Positions 8,958-17,865 of a stretch of 64,000 nt of DNA are shown here, in pieces. The notes beneath the pieces were generated by a model. That model searched no databases. It was not told the DNA's origin and saw only the letters and a list, made by a program, of their open reading frames with translations. Position 1 is the first letter of the stretch; each line of letters opens with the position of its first letter. The DNA is from Arsenicibacter rosenii (GTDB taxonomy: Bacteria > Bacteroidota > Bacteroidia > Cytophagales > Spirosomataceae), in assembly GCF_001870735.1 (NCBI RefSeq), contig NZ_MORL01000029.1, positions 203 to 64,202 on the forward strand, in the 5' to 3' direction. Position numbers and translations under genes: made by a program.

Positions 8958-11645
8958 ATGAATAAAACGTTCTATTCCCTGTTCATTACAACAGCCCTGC
9001 TCTCGCAGGCATATGCCCAGTTTCCCGGCGGTGGTATGGGGGGAGGATTCGGTCGTCCCGGTCAAATGCCAGGTCAGGGGGATCAGCGAAACCAAAAAAC
9101 TTTTGTACCCGGTACTGCCGACGACGATCGCCCGCGTGGTAACGGTAAATTAGCCGGCTTGTTGATGGACTCGACCAGCAATAAACCGGTAGAGTACGCA
9201 ACCGTAGCCTTGATGGATAAAAAAACCAAAAAGCCGGTTGACGGAACGACTTCTGACGAAAAAGGACGCTTCTCGCTCTCGAAACTGCCGGCCGGTGAAT
9301 TCTACCTGCAGGTATCGTTTATGGGCTACCAGAACGAAACCATCAATAACATCACCATCGCTAAAGGGACGGACATCAACGTCGGGATCGTGAAAATGAA
9401 CCCGGATGTGCGGACGCTGAGCGAAGTTACCGTGACCGGTCAGGCGGCGGTTATCGAAGAAAAAGTGGACCGCCTGGTCTATAACGCCGATAAGGACATT
9501 GCCTCAAAAGGCGGTGATGCTACCGACATCATGCGGAAAGTGCCGATGCTCACCGTTGACCTTGACGGGAATGTGAGTCTGCGCGGCAGCCAGAACGTAA
9601 AAGTATTGATCAACAACAAGCCGTCAACGATTGTGGCCAGCAGCGTGGCCGATGCCCTCAAGCAGATTCCGGCTGACATGATCAAGTCGGTCGAGGTCAT
9701 TACCAGCCCGTCGGCAAAATACGATGCAGAAGGGTCTGCCGGTATCATCAATATCATTACCAAAAAGAACACCCTGCAAGGGGCTACACTGAACGTCGAT
9801 CTGGGCGTGGGTAACCGTGGGGCCAACATGAACGTAAACGGTTCATACCGTCAGGGGAAAATGGGCTTTAACCTGGGTGGTTTCGGCCGGGCCAACTACA
9901 ACGTAAGAGGAGCGTTTGAAAACACGCAGAGCACGTTCGGTTCTGCCGGTACAACCCGCACCATTCAGACGGCCAACACCAAAAGCAGCGGTATGTTTGG
10001 TCATTATCAGCTGGGCTGGGACTACGATATCGACAAGAATACGTCGTTGTCGGCCAGCCTGCGTTATGGCGTACGGAACCAGCTGTCGACGCAGGATAAC
10101 CTGCTGACGCAAACGTTTCTGCCGAAAGCAACGAGTGCAATTCTGTCGGGCCGTGACGTAGAAACAAAGAACCTGTCGGGAACCCTGGATGCCAACATCA
10201 GCTACCAGAAAACGTACAAGACCAACCAGGAACTGAGCGTGCTGGGTCTCTACAGCCGCAACAACAATACCAACAACTTCGTGGCTGACCTCCTGAACGG
10301 AACAGACATGCAGACCATCATTGCCCGTCAGAAAAACGATAACCTGAGCTACAACCAGGAATCGACGGTGCAGGTCGATTACCAGACGCCGATCAAGCGG
10401 ACACAGTTGCTGGAGGTCGGTGGTAAAGGCATTTTCCGTCAGGTAAACAGTGACTATGCCTACTATAACGCCACTGCTACCGGCGAATATATTCTCGACA
10501 AGACACGTCCGGCCAATACGCTGAACTACGATCAGAACGTAACGGCGGGTTATCTGTCCTATACCTACGCGAGCCGCAGCAAATGGACAATCAAAGCAGG
10601 CGGACGCTATGAGTATACGTTCATCAACGCGAAATTCAACAACGAGCAGGCCGGTAATCTGAGCGATATTCCGGACTACGGCACGTTTGTACCGAGCATC
10701 AACCTGTCGAAAGGCATCCGGGGTGGTAAAACCATCAAGGCGTCGTATAACCGCCGGCTGCAGCGCCCGGGTATTCAGTTCCTGAACCCGAACGTAAACG
10801 CGTCTAACCCGACCAACATCAGCGTGGGTAACCCATACCTGTCGCCTGAATTGACCGATAACTTTGAATTAGGGTTTAGCGGTCAGTTGAAAGTGGTTTA
10901 CATGAATGCCACCCTGTTTGCCCGTCGTACCGATAACTCGATCACGAGTGTACGCGATACGTTAACGCAGAATATTACAACGGGCGGGGCCACAAGCCTG
11001 CAACAGGTTATCCGGACGACTTACCGCAACATTGGTCACGAAGATGCCTACGGGGTTAACCTCTTCCTGAACGCTACGTTCTTCTCGAAACTGCAGGTGG
11101 GCGGTGGTGTTGATTTGTACCACACGTTCCTGACCAACAACGGCAGCGCCATGTACGGGGCGTCGAACTCGGGCTGGGTTGTATCAGGTCGCTTATTCAG
11201 CAACCTGACCCTGAAAAACGGCTGGGGTGTACAGGCATTCGGTGGTGCCCGTGGCCGTCAGGTGCAGTTACAGGGCTATCAGGGCAGCTTTGCGTTCTAC
11301 AACCTTGGTGTGCGTAAAGAATTCAAGAGCAAACGCGGCAGCATCGGTTTCGCAGCCGAAAACTTCCTGAACTATCCGTTCAAGGTGCGGTCGGAGTCAA
11401 TGTCGCCGATTTTCTCGCAGCAGAGCGTAAACAGCATGTATAACGCCAACTTCCGGATTACGTTTAACTACCGGCTGGGCAAAATGAGCTTCGATGGCTC
11501 AGGCTTCTCACTCGGCCGCAGGAAGAAATCAATCAGCAACGACGACGTGAAGAGCGAAGGCGGTGGCAATGATAATGGCGGCGGACAGCAGCAGCAGCAA
11601 GGTGGTATGCAGCAAGGCGGTGGTGGCGGACGCCCTCGCCAATAA
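8958..11645 (+). CDS. TonB-dependent-receptor-like outer-membrane beta-barrel protein
   Basis: 895 residues from the ATG at 8958, chosen because it gives a clean signal peptide (MNKTFYSLFITTALLSQAYAQ). An upstream in-frame ATG at 8892 would bury that signal. A Gly-rich linker (FPGGGMGGGFGRPGQMPG) follows, then a carboxypeptidase-regulatory-like beta-sandwich (about 55-140: GKLAGLLMDSTSNKPVEYATVAL). Next come a plug-like segment (KVPMLTVDLDGNVSLRGSQNVKVLINNKP, ADMIKSVEVITSPSAKYDAEGSAGIINIIT) and a large barrel. This is the OMP_b-brl_3 type, a TonB-receptor relative without a nearby SusD. The C-terminus ends in an unusual Gly/Gln tail beyond the barrel. Substrate unknown. A strong terminator follows. 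Confidence 0.92.
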   Translation: MNKTFYSLFITTALLSQAYAQFPGGGMGGGFGRPGQMPGQGDQRNQKTFVPGTADDDRPRGNGKLAGLLMDSTSNKPVEYATVALMDKKTKKPVDGTTSDEKGRFSLSKLPAGEFYLQVSFMGYQNETINNITIAKGTDINVGIVKMNPDVRTLSEVTVTGQAAVIEEKVDRLVYNADKDIASKGGDATDIMRKVPMLTVDLDGNVSLRGSQNVKVLINNKPSTIVASSVADALKQIPADMIKSVEVITSPSAKYDAEGSAGIINIITKKNTLQGATLNVDLGVGNRGANMNVNGSYRQGKMGFNLGGFGRANYNVRGAFENTQSTFGSAGTTRTIQTANTKSSGMFGHYQLGWDYDIDKNTSLSASLRYGVRNQLSTQDNLLTQTFLPKATSAILSGRDVETKNLSGTLDANISYQKTYKTNQELSVLGLYSRNNNTNNFVADLLNGTDMQTIIARQKNDNLSYNQESTVQVDYQTPIKRTQLLEVGGKGIFRQVNSDYAYYNATATGEYILDKTRPANTLNYDQNVTAGYLSYTYASRSKWTIKAGGRYEYTFINAKFNNEQAGNLSDIPDYGTFVPSINLSKGIRGGKTIKASYNRRLQRPGIQFLNPNVNASNPTNISVGNPYLSPELTDNFELGFSGQLKVVYMNATLFARRTDNSITSVRDTLTQNITTGGATSLQQVIRTTYRNIGHEDAYGVNLFLNATFFSKLQVGGGVDLYHTFLTNNGSAMYGASNSGWVVSGRLFSNLTLKNGWGVQAFGGARGRQVQLQGYQGSFAFYNLGVRKEFKSKRGSIGFAAENFLNYPFKVRSESMSPIFSQQSVNSMYNANFRITFNYRLGKMSFDGSGFSLGRRKKSISNDDVKSEGGGNDNGGGQQQQQGGMQQGGGGGRPRQ

Positions 11646-11670
11646 GCAGATACTTTGTTAAAACATGCTT

Positions 11671-11709
11671 AAAAAAAGCGTTGGCAGTCCGAAAGCCAAC
11701 GCTTTTTTT
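11671..11709 (+). terminator. Intrinsic terminator after the OMP gene
   Basis: 15-bp perfect stem (11671-11685 with 11695-11709) flanked by A7 and T7, with GCGTTGGC/GCCAACGC at its core. It sits 25 nt after the OMP stop codon. The A-tract makes it potentially bidirectional. Confidence 0.92.
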
Positions 11710-11774
11710 AAGTACTTTACCGACAGGAGTCCTGTTTTTTCTAAAATTTACCATACAACTAACCTTATCTTAAC

Positions 11775-12728
11775 ATGCTTAACCGAAGAAATTTTCTGAA
11801 GCACGCAGGTGTGACTGCGCTTGGCGGACTTGCGTTGCCTGCCTTTGTAAATAATCTGTCGGCCAGTGGGTTACTGGCCGAACGGCCTGTCGGTATACAG
11901 TTGTTTACGCTGTTCCGGTTTATGAACGAAGATCCGAAAGCAACACTGGAAAAAGTGGCGGCAGCGGGATACAAGGAGGTCGAATCGGCGTTTAATACGC
12001 GGGGTGGATATTATGGCTACAGCGCCAAAGAATTTAAAGCGCTGGTTGAAGGCATGGGTATGACGTGGCGGGCACACCATGCCGGCGGGGCTCCCTTCCG
12101 GCCTCGCCCGACGCCACCGGCCAGCGCGACATCGGCAGCCGGTGGGCCCCCTGCTCAGGCGCCGCGTATGCCGGCCAACATGCCGCCCATGCTGAACCTG
12201 CGCGACAACTACCAGCAGCTGGTCGACGAAGCTGTCGAGGGCGGACTGTCGTATCTGGTCTGTTCCAGCACGCCGGTTGGTACCATCGACGACATTAACA
12301 AGTCGATTGAGGTATTTCAGAAAACGGGTGAGGCCTGCAAAAAAGCGGGTATCGGGTTTGCTTACCATAATCACGCTACGGAATTTGATCCGGTCGATGG
12401 CGGGAAAACACCGTATGAACTCATCCTGTCGCAGACGGATAAAGACCTGGTAAAAATGGAACTTGACCTGGCCTGGGCGGTGAAAGCCGGTAAAGACCCG
12501 GTTGAGTTATTTAAGGGGCAGCCCGGCCGCTTCCCGCTCTGGCATATCAAAGACATCAAGTCGGATCTGAAAACGATTACCGAAGTAGGCAACGGTGTGG
12601 TTGATTTTAAAAAAGCGTTTGCCGCCGCCAAAATCGCCGGATTAAAGTACATTTTTGTGGAGCAGGACATGGCGCCTGGTGTGGAAAGCATTCTGACCAG
12701 TATTGCCAACCTGAAAAAGGTAATCTAA
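11775..12728 (+). CDS. Tat-exported sugar phosphate isomerase/epimerase-like TIM barrel
   Basis: 317 residues. The N-terminus MLNRRNFLKHAGVTALGGLALPAF is a twin-arginine signal, so export is in folded form. The mature part matches the AP_endonuc_2/xylose-isomerase-like barrel: VGIQLFTLFRFMNEDPKATLEKVAAAGYKEVE, GFAYHNHATEF, LVKMELDLAWAVKAGKDPVE and FPLWHIKDI. The H, E, D and H residues in those motifs would form the metal site. Periplasmic members in Bacteroidota act on sugars or cyclitols of unknown identity. A Pro/Ala-rich insertion lies at about 110-135. Its stop overlaps the start of the haem-binding gene by one base. Confidence 0.9.
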   Translation: MLNRRNFLKHAGVTALGGLALPAFVNNLSASGLLAERPVGIQLFTLFRFMNEDPKATLEKVAAAGYKEVESAFNTRGGYYGYSAKEFKALVEGMGMTWRAHHAGGAPFRPRPTPPASATSAAGGPPAQAPRMPANMPPMLNLRDNYQQLVDEAVEGGLSYLVCSSTPVGTIDDINKSIEVFQKTGEACKKAGIGFAYHNHATEFDPVDGGKTPYELILSQTDKDLVKMELDLAWAVKAGKDPVELFKGQPGRFPLWHIKDIKSDLKTITEVGNGVVDFKKAFAAAKIAGLKYIFVEQDMAPGVESILTSIANLKKVI

Positions 12729-13216
12729 TGGATAACGCCCGCCGTAGCGCTATGAAAAAGCGCATGCTGATGGCCGCCATCTTTCTGCTGGCTGGTATCC
12801 AGTTCATCCGGCCGGCCCGGAACCTGGGCAATGCTGACGGGCCGCAGGATATTACCCATGCCGTTGCGGTACCGGCTCCGGTGCTGACGATGCTGAAAAC
12901 CTCGTGTTATGACTGCCACGCAAATAAAACGGCCTATCCCTGGTACGCTAATATTCAGCCGGTCGGGTTGTGGCTGGGTCATCACGTGGAGGAGGGCAAG
13001 GAAGAACTGAATTTTACGGAATTTGCGACGTATGCCCCTAAACGGATGGCGCATAAGCTCGAAGAAATTGCGGAGGAGGTAGAGGAAGGCCACATGCCGT
13101 TACCGGCCTATACCCTCATTCATGCCGATGCAAAACTGACTGAAGCGCAGATGGCTGAGCTCACTGCCTGGGCTAAAGCGCAGCAACAGCAGGTTGCGGC
13201 CAAAATAGGGCAGTAA
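12728..13216 (+). CDS. Haem-binding domain protein (Haem_bd type)
   Basis: 162 residues. The start codon shares one base with the previous stop (TAATG), which indicates translational coupling; an internal ATG at 12752 is a weaker alternative. An N-terminal hydrophobic segment (MAAIFLLAGIQFI) acts as anchor or signal. The haem c motif CYDCH (C60, C63, H64) is followed by the family-typical YPWYANIQPVG, HHVEEGKEELNF and GHMPLPAYTLIHADAKLT. Probably a periplasmic one-haem electron carrier. Its coupling to the Tat isomerase suggests a joint redox or sugar pathway, which is inference. Confidence 0.88.
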   Translation: MDNARRSAMKKRMLMAAIFLLAGIQFIRPARNLGNADGPQDITHAVAVPAPVLTMLKTSCYDCHANKTAYPWYANIQPVGLWLGHHVEEGKEELNFTEFATYAPKRMAHKLEEIAEEVEEGHMPLPAYTLIHADAKLTEAQMAELTAWAKAQQQQVAAKIGQ

Positions 13217-13239
13217 TGATTAGTTATAGTAGTTTTCTG

Positions 13240-13265
13240 TCCGGACAGCGCCAGCGCTGTCCGGA
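13240..13265. terminator. Bidirectional hairpin between convergent genes
   Basis: A 12-bp perfect stem (TCCGGACAGCGC and its complement) with a 2-nt loop lies directly between the ends of the haem-binding gene (+) and the Nudix regulator gene (-). T-rich sequence is present on one side only. Confidence 0.6.
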
Positions 13266-14021
13266 TCATTCCCGCTCCAGAAAGGCCGCCGCCCGCCTGG
13301 GATCGAAGCGGTAGAGATACGGGGCCTTGTGTGCGCCGCCGGTCCATTTTTTGTCGACCCGCTCCAGAATTTCCAGACTCAGCATCTTCCGCTGAAAATT
13401 AGCCCGCAGCAGTTTTTTATCCAGAATCGTTTCGTACAGCGCCTGTAACTCGCTCATTGTAAACATCTCGGGCAAGAGGTTAAAGCCGATCAGTTTGTAG
13501 TCCAGCATCAGCCGCAGGGTTTCCAGGGCCTTGCGGGTAATGTGGTTATGGTCCAGAATCAGCGGAGGAACCCGGTGAATGTCGTACCAGTGATAGTCCT
13601 CATCGAGTATACCGGTTGTCAGCACGACCTTCGAAAAATCGACCAGCGCATAATAGCCTACCGACAGGAAACGCCCGAGTACCCAGTGGTCGTCCGGCAG
13701 CTCAATACCAATGGCCTGCATGGTGTCCCGGTGTACCTTCGAAATAGCGCGGTCGGCCTGACCGAAGGTGCAGAACTGTTCGAGGTAAATGTCGTGCAGA
13801 CCCGTCCGTTCCTGCAAAATCCGCTGTGCGGCATCGTTGATGCCTTCGTCTCTGAAAACAAATCCCCCCGGCAGCGACCGTTTATCGGTATTCTTAAATG
13901 TAAGCACCAGTACCTTGAGCTGGTTCTGATGAAAACCGAAGATGACACAGTCAATCGACACATTCTGAAAAATAGCGTCACCGTTGTCGAGAAAGTTTTT
14001 AAGAGCCTCGTTTGCTTGCAT
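13266..14021 (-). CDS. Nudix-fold transcriptional regulator (NrtR/AraR-like)
   Basis: 251 residues: an N-terminal Nudix-fold domain (about 20-150) and a C-terminal winged-helix segment (about 165-250: LNLLPEMFTMSELQALYETILDKKLLRANFQRKMLSLEILE). The Nudix box is eroded. G53 and E59 are kept, but the canonical REUXEEXGU reads RILQERTGL at 67-75, so two of three catalytic glutamates are lost (I68, R72). This fits the known regulator branch of the family, such as NrtR and the Bacteroides arabinose regulator AraR, where the Nudix domain senses a ligand. It is divergent from the sugar dehydrogenase operon, its most likely target. Confidence 0.88.
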   Translation of the reverse strand: MQANEALKNFLDNGDAIFQNVSIDCVIFGFHQNQLKVLVLTFKNTDKRSLPGGFVFRDEGINDAAQRILQERTGLHDIYLEQFCTFGQADRAISKVHRDTMQAIGIELPDDHWVLGRFLSVGYYALVDFSKVVLTTGILDEDYHWYDIHRVPPLILDHNHITRKALETLRLMLDYKLIGFNLLPEMFTMSELQALYETILDKKLLRANFQRKMLSLEILERVDKKWTGGAHKAPYLYRFDPRRAAAFLERE

Positions 14022-14297
14022 GGGAAACCAGACGATGAGATAAGGGCGCTGATGGAGCAGGTTACTGTTAGAAACGAATGTTGACGCTGAATCTGTACAG
14101 AGTAACCGGACCGGCAGGTAAAATTAAGGCATTCGGTCATAGAACCAAAAGAACTCAGAAACAGACAGAAACCCGGCCTTTGGTTGGAAAGAGGCTAACC
14201 GCATCACATAGAGACGGGTAGATGGCTGACCGGAAAGCAATATAAACTCCTGATTGTTTCGTAATTTGTCCTTGATTAATCCTGTAATCAGAATCCT

Positions 14298-17051
14298 ATG
14301 ATGAAAACGTGGCCGCTTACAGGTCTGATTGTCCTGGCCGCCGGTTCGCTGCTGTTGGGCAGTTTTACGGACGGGCAACCGCCCAAACCGGATGATAACC
14401 GCTTTACGCCTGTGGTACTGACTCCCGAAGGTGCACTTGATGAACCAATGGTTTTTCAGGTACTCAGAAACGGGACGGTTTACATCATCGAGCACAAGGG
14501 GGCGTTTAAAAAATTTGATCCGGTGACCAACAGCGTCGGCCTGATCGCTACCATTCCGGTATTTAAGGAGAATGAACAGGGCCTGGTCGGTTTTACAATG
14601 GACCCTGACTACGATAAAAACCACTGGATTTACCTGTATTACGCCCATCCGACCGAAAGTAAGATGCGGCTCACCCGCTGGGAACTACGGAATGATAAAC
14701 TGATTCAGGCGTCGGAAAAGGTCTTGCTTGAGATTCCGGTCGACCGTGCCGAAACCAGCCACACGGGTGGCGGCATGACCTGGGATGCGGCCGGTAATCT
14801 CTACCTCACTGTGGGCAACAATACCGGCAACTCCTATATGGCCCAGACCGATGAACGGCCCGGCCGCAGCCGCTGGGACGATCAGCGCGGGGCCGGTAAC
14901 ACCAACGACCTGCGGGGCAAAATTCTGCGGATACACCCCGAGCCAGACGGCACCTACAGCATTCCGGCCGGCAATCTGTTCCCGAAAAACGCAGATCGGG
15001 CACGGCCGGAAATCTACGTCATGGGCACCCGCAATGCCTGGCGGCCATCCATCGACAGTAAAACGGGCTGGCTCTACTGGGGCGAAATCGGGCCGGACGC
15101 CGATGTGGATTCGGAGAACGGGCCGCGTGGCTACGACGAGCTGAATCAGGCCCGGAAGCCGGGCTTCTTCGGCTGGCCTTACTTCATCGGCGATAATTAT
15201 GCCTACCCCATCTATGACTATGCCACCAACAAACCGACGCACAAGCTCGATCCGCAACATCCCGTCAACAAGTCGGTGAATAACACGGGCCTGACGGAGC
15301 TGCCACCGGCACAACCGGCGTTTATTTACTATCCCTATGCCGTATCGGAGACGTTTCCGCTGGTGGGGTCGAGTTCGCGCTGTGCCATTGGTGGTCCGGT
15401 CTATCACCGGTCTGATTTTACCAGTCCGAAACGGCCGTTTCCGGCATACTACGAGGGAAAATGGCTGGCGGCCGACCTGTCGCGGTTCTGGATTATGGCC
15501 ATCAGTATGAAACCCAACGGCGACTACGACCGCATGGAGCGTTTTGCGCCCGATTACCATCCCCGCCAGCCAATTGACCTGAAATTCGGGCCGGAGGGGG
15601 ATTTGTATGTGCTGGAATATGGAGGCAGTACGCTGAAATCACCGGCTGAAGCACGGTTGGTGCGGCTTGAATATAATGCCGGTAACCGGAAGCCGGTCGT
15701 GCAGGCATCGGCCAGTAAGCGGGGCGGGGCGTTGCCCCTGTCGGTAACGCTGCTGGCAGACGGTACTAAAGATTACGACGGCGACCAGCTTACATACCGC
15801 TGGCAGGTGACTGGCAAGGGACAGCCAACCCGCTCGTTTACAACGGCTAACCCATCGGTAGTCTTTGAAAAGGCCGGGGTGTATACCGCTACCTTGACGG
15901 TTACGGATGCACACGGCGCTCAGAACAGCCAGTCGATCCGGCTTGTGGCGGGCAACGAACCTCCCGTCGTGGGGCTGACGCTGACCGGAAATGCACAGTT
16001 CTTTTTCCCGGACAAACCGGTTTCGTATGCCGTTGCGGTAACGGACCGGGAAGATGGCAGCCTGAGCAACGGCCGTATCAAACCCGAACAGGTGGCCGTC
16101 AGCATCGATTACGTATCAGAAGGCTTCGATTTTGCCGATGCGCACATCAACCAGCAAAAAGTCGATGCCTCGACGCAGTTTGCGGTGGCACGGGCAATGA
16201 TCCGTAAAACCGACTGCGGCAACTGCCATAATACGGCCGGCAAAGGCGTCGGCCCGTCATACCGGGAGGTGGCCGGTAAATACAAAACCGATCCGGCAGC
16301 GACCGACCGGCTGGCGAAAAAGATCATTACGGGCGGTACCGGTGTTTGGGGTACGGAAGCCATCATGCCCGCCCATCCGACGCTGGCACTGGCCGATGCC
16401 CGTACTATCGTCAGATACATACTGAACATCGATACACAGAAACTCAGTACGTTGCCGGTACAAGGGTCATATACCACGCGTGTTCCGGCCGATGATCCGG
16501 GGCGGGGCAAATACCTGCTGCGGGCTGCTTATACCGACCGGCCGACCAGCGTGCCGTCGCAGACAACGGAAGCGGTTGTCGTTCTGCGGGCACCGCGATT
16601 AGTGCCCACCGATGCAGAGGTGGTGCAAGGGGCCGTCCGCGATCAGCTGGACGACTATACCTTTATGACGGCCAAACCGAATACGTACATCGGCTTCCGG
16701 CAGCTTGATCTGACGGACGTGCGGCAGATTGAGTTCCGGCCCAACTGGCACCTGTATGACATTTACCGTGGCGGGTTTATCGACATCCGGCTGAATTCGC
16801 CGACAGGGCCGGTTATCGGCACGACGGAACTGAAGGAAGAGCAGTTTAACATCAAGAAGTTTCCGGGCGGTATCGGTAATTTCTGGGGTGGCCCGCCGGG
16901 CAGCGACCGTAACCTGAAAACAACGGCTTCCAAAGCCACCCTCAAAGAAGCGGTGCGGGGCCGGCACGATGTGTATTTTATGTTCCGGAACGACAAGGTG
17001 CCGCCGTCCGATGCGTTGTTTCCGTTAGCCTCAATTACGCTATATGATTAG
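14298..17051 (+). CDS. PQQ-type sugar dehydrogenase fused to PKD domain and cytochrome c
   Basis: 917 residues. A signal peptide (about 1-26) is followed by a glucose/sorbosone dehydrogenase (GSDH) beta-propeller at about 35-450, with MVFQVLRNGTVYIIEHKG, H155 in SHTGGGMTWD and NAWRPSIDSKTGWLYWGEIGPD. A PKD domain follows at about 465-555 (NRKPVVQASASKRGGALPLSVTLLA). Then comes a cytochrome c domain with CGNCH (C640, C643, H644) and the distal ligand in GTEAIMPAH. The C-terminal beta-sandwich of about 170 residues resembles a CBM6-type module. The predicted role is periplasmic aldose oxidation with direct electron transfer to the fused haem. The next gene overlaps by 8 nt. Two tandem ATGs leave the start ambiguous by one codon. 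Confidence 0.92.
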   Translation: MMKTWPLTGLIVLAAGSLLLGSFTDGQPPKPDDNRFTPVVLTPEGALDEPMVFQVLRNGTVYIIEHKGAFKKFDPVTNSVGLIATIPVFKENEQGLVGFTMDPDYDKNHWIYLYYAHPTESKMRLTRWELRNDKLIQASEKVLLEIPVDRAETSHTGGGMTWDAAGNLYLTVGNNTGNSYMAQTDERPGRSRWDDQRGAGNTNDLRGKILRIHPEPDGTYSIPAGNLFPKNADRARPEIYVMGTRNAWRPSIDSKTGWLYWGEIGPDADVDSENGPRGYDELNQARKPGFFGWPYFIGDNYAYPIYDYATNKPTHKLDPQHPVNKSVNNTGLTELPPAQPAFIYYPYAVSETFPLVGSSSRCAIGGPVYHRSDFTSPKRPFPAYYEGKWLAADLSRFWIMAISMKPNGDYDRMERFAPDYHPRQPIDLKFGPEGDLYVLEYGGSTLKSPAEARLVRLEYNAGNRKPVVQASASKRGGALPLSVTLLADGTKDYDGDQLTYRWQVTGKGQPTRSFTTANPSVVFEKAGVYTATLTVTDAHGAQNSQSIRLVAGNEPPVVGLTLTGNAQFFFPDKPVSYAVAVTDREDGSLSNGRIKPEQVAVSIDYVSEGFDFADAHINQQKVDASTQFAVARAMIRKTDCGNCHNTAGKGVGPSYREVAGKYKTDPAATDRLAKKIITGGTGVWGTEAIMPAHPTLALADARTIVRYILNIDTQKLSTLPVQGSYTTRVPADDPGRGKYLLRAAYTDRPTSVPSQTTEAVVVLRAPRLVPTDAEVVQGAVRDQLDDYTFMTAKPNTYIGFRQLDLTDVRQIEFRPNWHLYDIYRGGFIDIRLNSPTGPVIGTTELKEEQFNIKKFPGGIGNFWGGPPGSDRNLKTTASKATLKEAVRGRHDVYFMFRNDKVPPSDALFPLASITLYD

Positions 17052-17865
17052 TTATCAACGCATATACGCTATCCTGGCCGGTCTTTTGTTGCCGGGCGGT
17101 CTGATGGCGCAGCCGGCATCGATTACGAATGCGGTCGGGATGGAGTTCGTACTCATCCGGCCGGGGACGATGGTGGTGGGCCGGTTTGAGCCGGTGTATC
17201 CTAAACCCGGCGACAAGGATGTGTACTGGACCGATGCGGAGTTTAAACTGGCCGAAAAACTGGCCCGGCAGGACGCGCGTCCGGGTTTTCCGGTCACGAT
17301 CCGGAAGCCGTATTACATCGGTCGGTTCGAGGTAACCCAACGGCAATGGACGCAGGTAATGGGCTGGAATCCGTCGGTTTTTCAGGGAGATAAACTAGCG
17401 GGTGAAACGGCTGATCATCCCGTAGAAAACATTACCTGGGCCGATGCACAGGCGTTTGTTGCGAAATTAAATCAGCTCGACAACGCGCACCGGTACCGGC
17501 TCCCGACCGAATTTGAGTGGGAGTATGCCGCCCGCGCGGGCGCGGAGGGTGATATCCCATGGAAAACCATCTGGCAAACGGCGCAGACCGGTACCCGCAC
17601 CACCAATAGGGTCGGGCAGAAGCCGGCCAATGCCTGGGGGCTGTACGACACGCTCGGCAATGTCTGGGAGTGGGTACAGGACTGGTACAACGACAAGCAG
17701 TTTGCTGATCCGGTGCCTCCGCGTACGGGCAGGCAGCATGTGCTCAAAGGCGCGTCGTTTGTCGGCGATGTAAAGAATGCTACGTACATGACCCACGCCG
17801 CCGGTCCGGCCAATGGCTGGGATGTGGGCGTACGGATTGTGATGGAAGTAAAGACAGAAAAATGA
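17044..17865 (+). CDS. SUMF1/FGE-sulfatase-like secreted protein without the catalytic cysteines
   Basis: 273 residues with a signal peptide (MISYQRIYAILAGLLLPGGLMAQ). The SUMF1 fold is evident: GMEFVLIRPGTMVVGR, YYIGRFEVTQRQWTQVMG, HPVENITWADAQAFVAKLN, YRLPTEFEWEYAARAG, and WGLYDTLGNVWEWVQDWY. True formylglycine-generating enzymes carry a cysteine pair near the C-terminal RGGS..C motif; here that part reads KGASFVGDVKNATYM and has no Cys. It is therefore probably a binding or structural SUMF1 domain, not a sulfatase activator. It overlaps both neighbours (8 and 4 nt), so it belongs to the dehydrogenase operon. Confidence 0.9.
   Translation: MISYQRIYAILAGLLLPGGLMAQPASITNAVGMEFVLIRPGTMVVGRFEPVYPKPGDKDVYWTDAEFKLAEKLARQDARPGFPVTIRKPYYIGRFEVTQRQWTQVMGWNPSVFQGDKLAGETADHPVENITWADAQAFVAKLNQLDNAHRYRLPTEFEWEYAARAGAEGDIPWKTIWQTAQTGTRTTNRVGQKPANAWGLYDTLGNVWEWVQDWYNDKQFADPVPPRTGRQHVLKGASFVGDVKNATYMTHAAGPANGWDVGVRIVMEVKTEK

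Noticed and set aside
14685-15560. Minus-strand ORF of 291 codons inside the sugar dehydrogenase gene
   Set aside because: It is the antisense shadow of a well-supported gene; its composition (R, G, V-rich) is typical of antisense frames in GC-rich DNA.
17044-17865. Call as a true formylglycine-generating sulfatase activator
   Set aside because: The catalytic Cys pair is missing and no sulfatase lies nearby.
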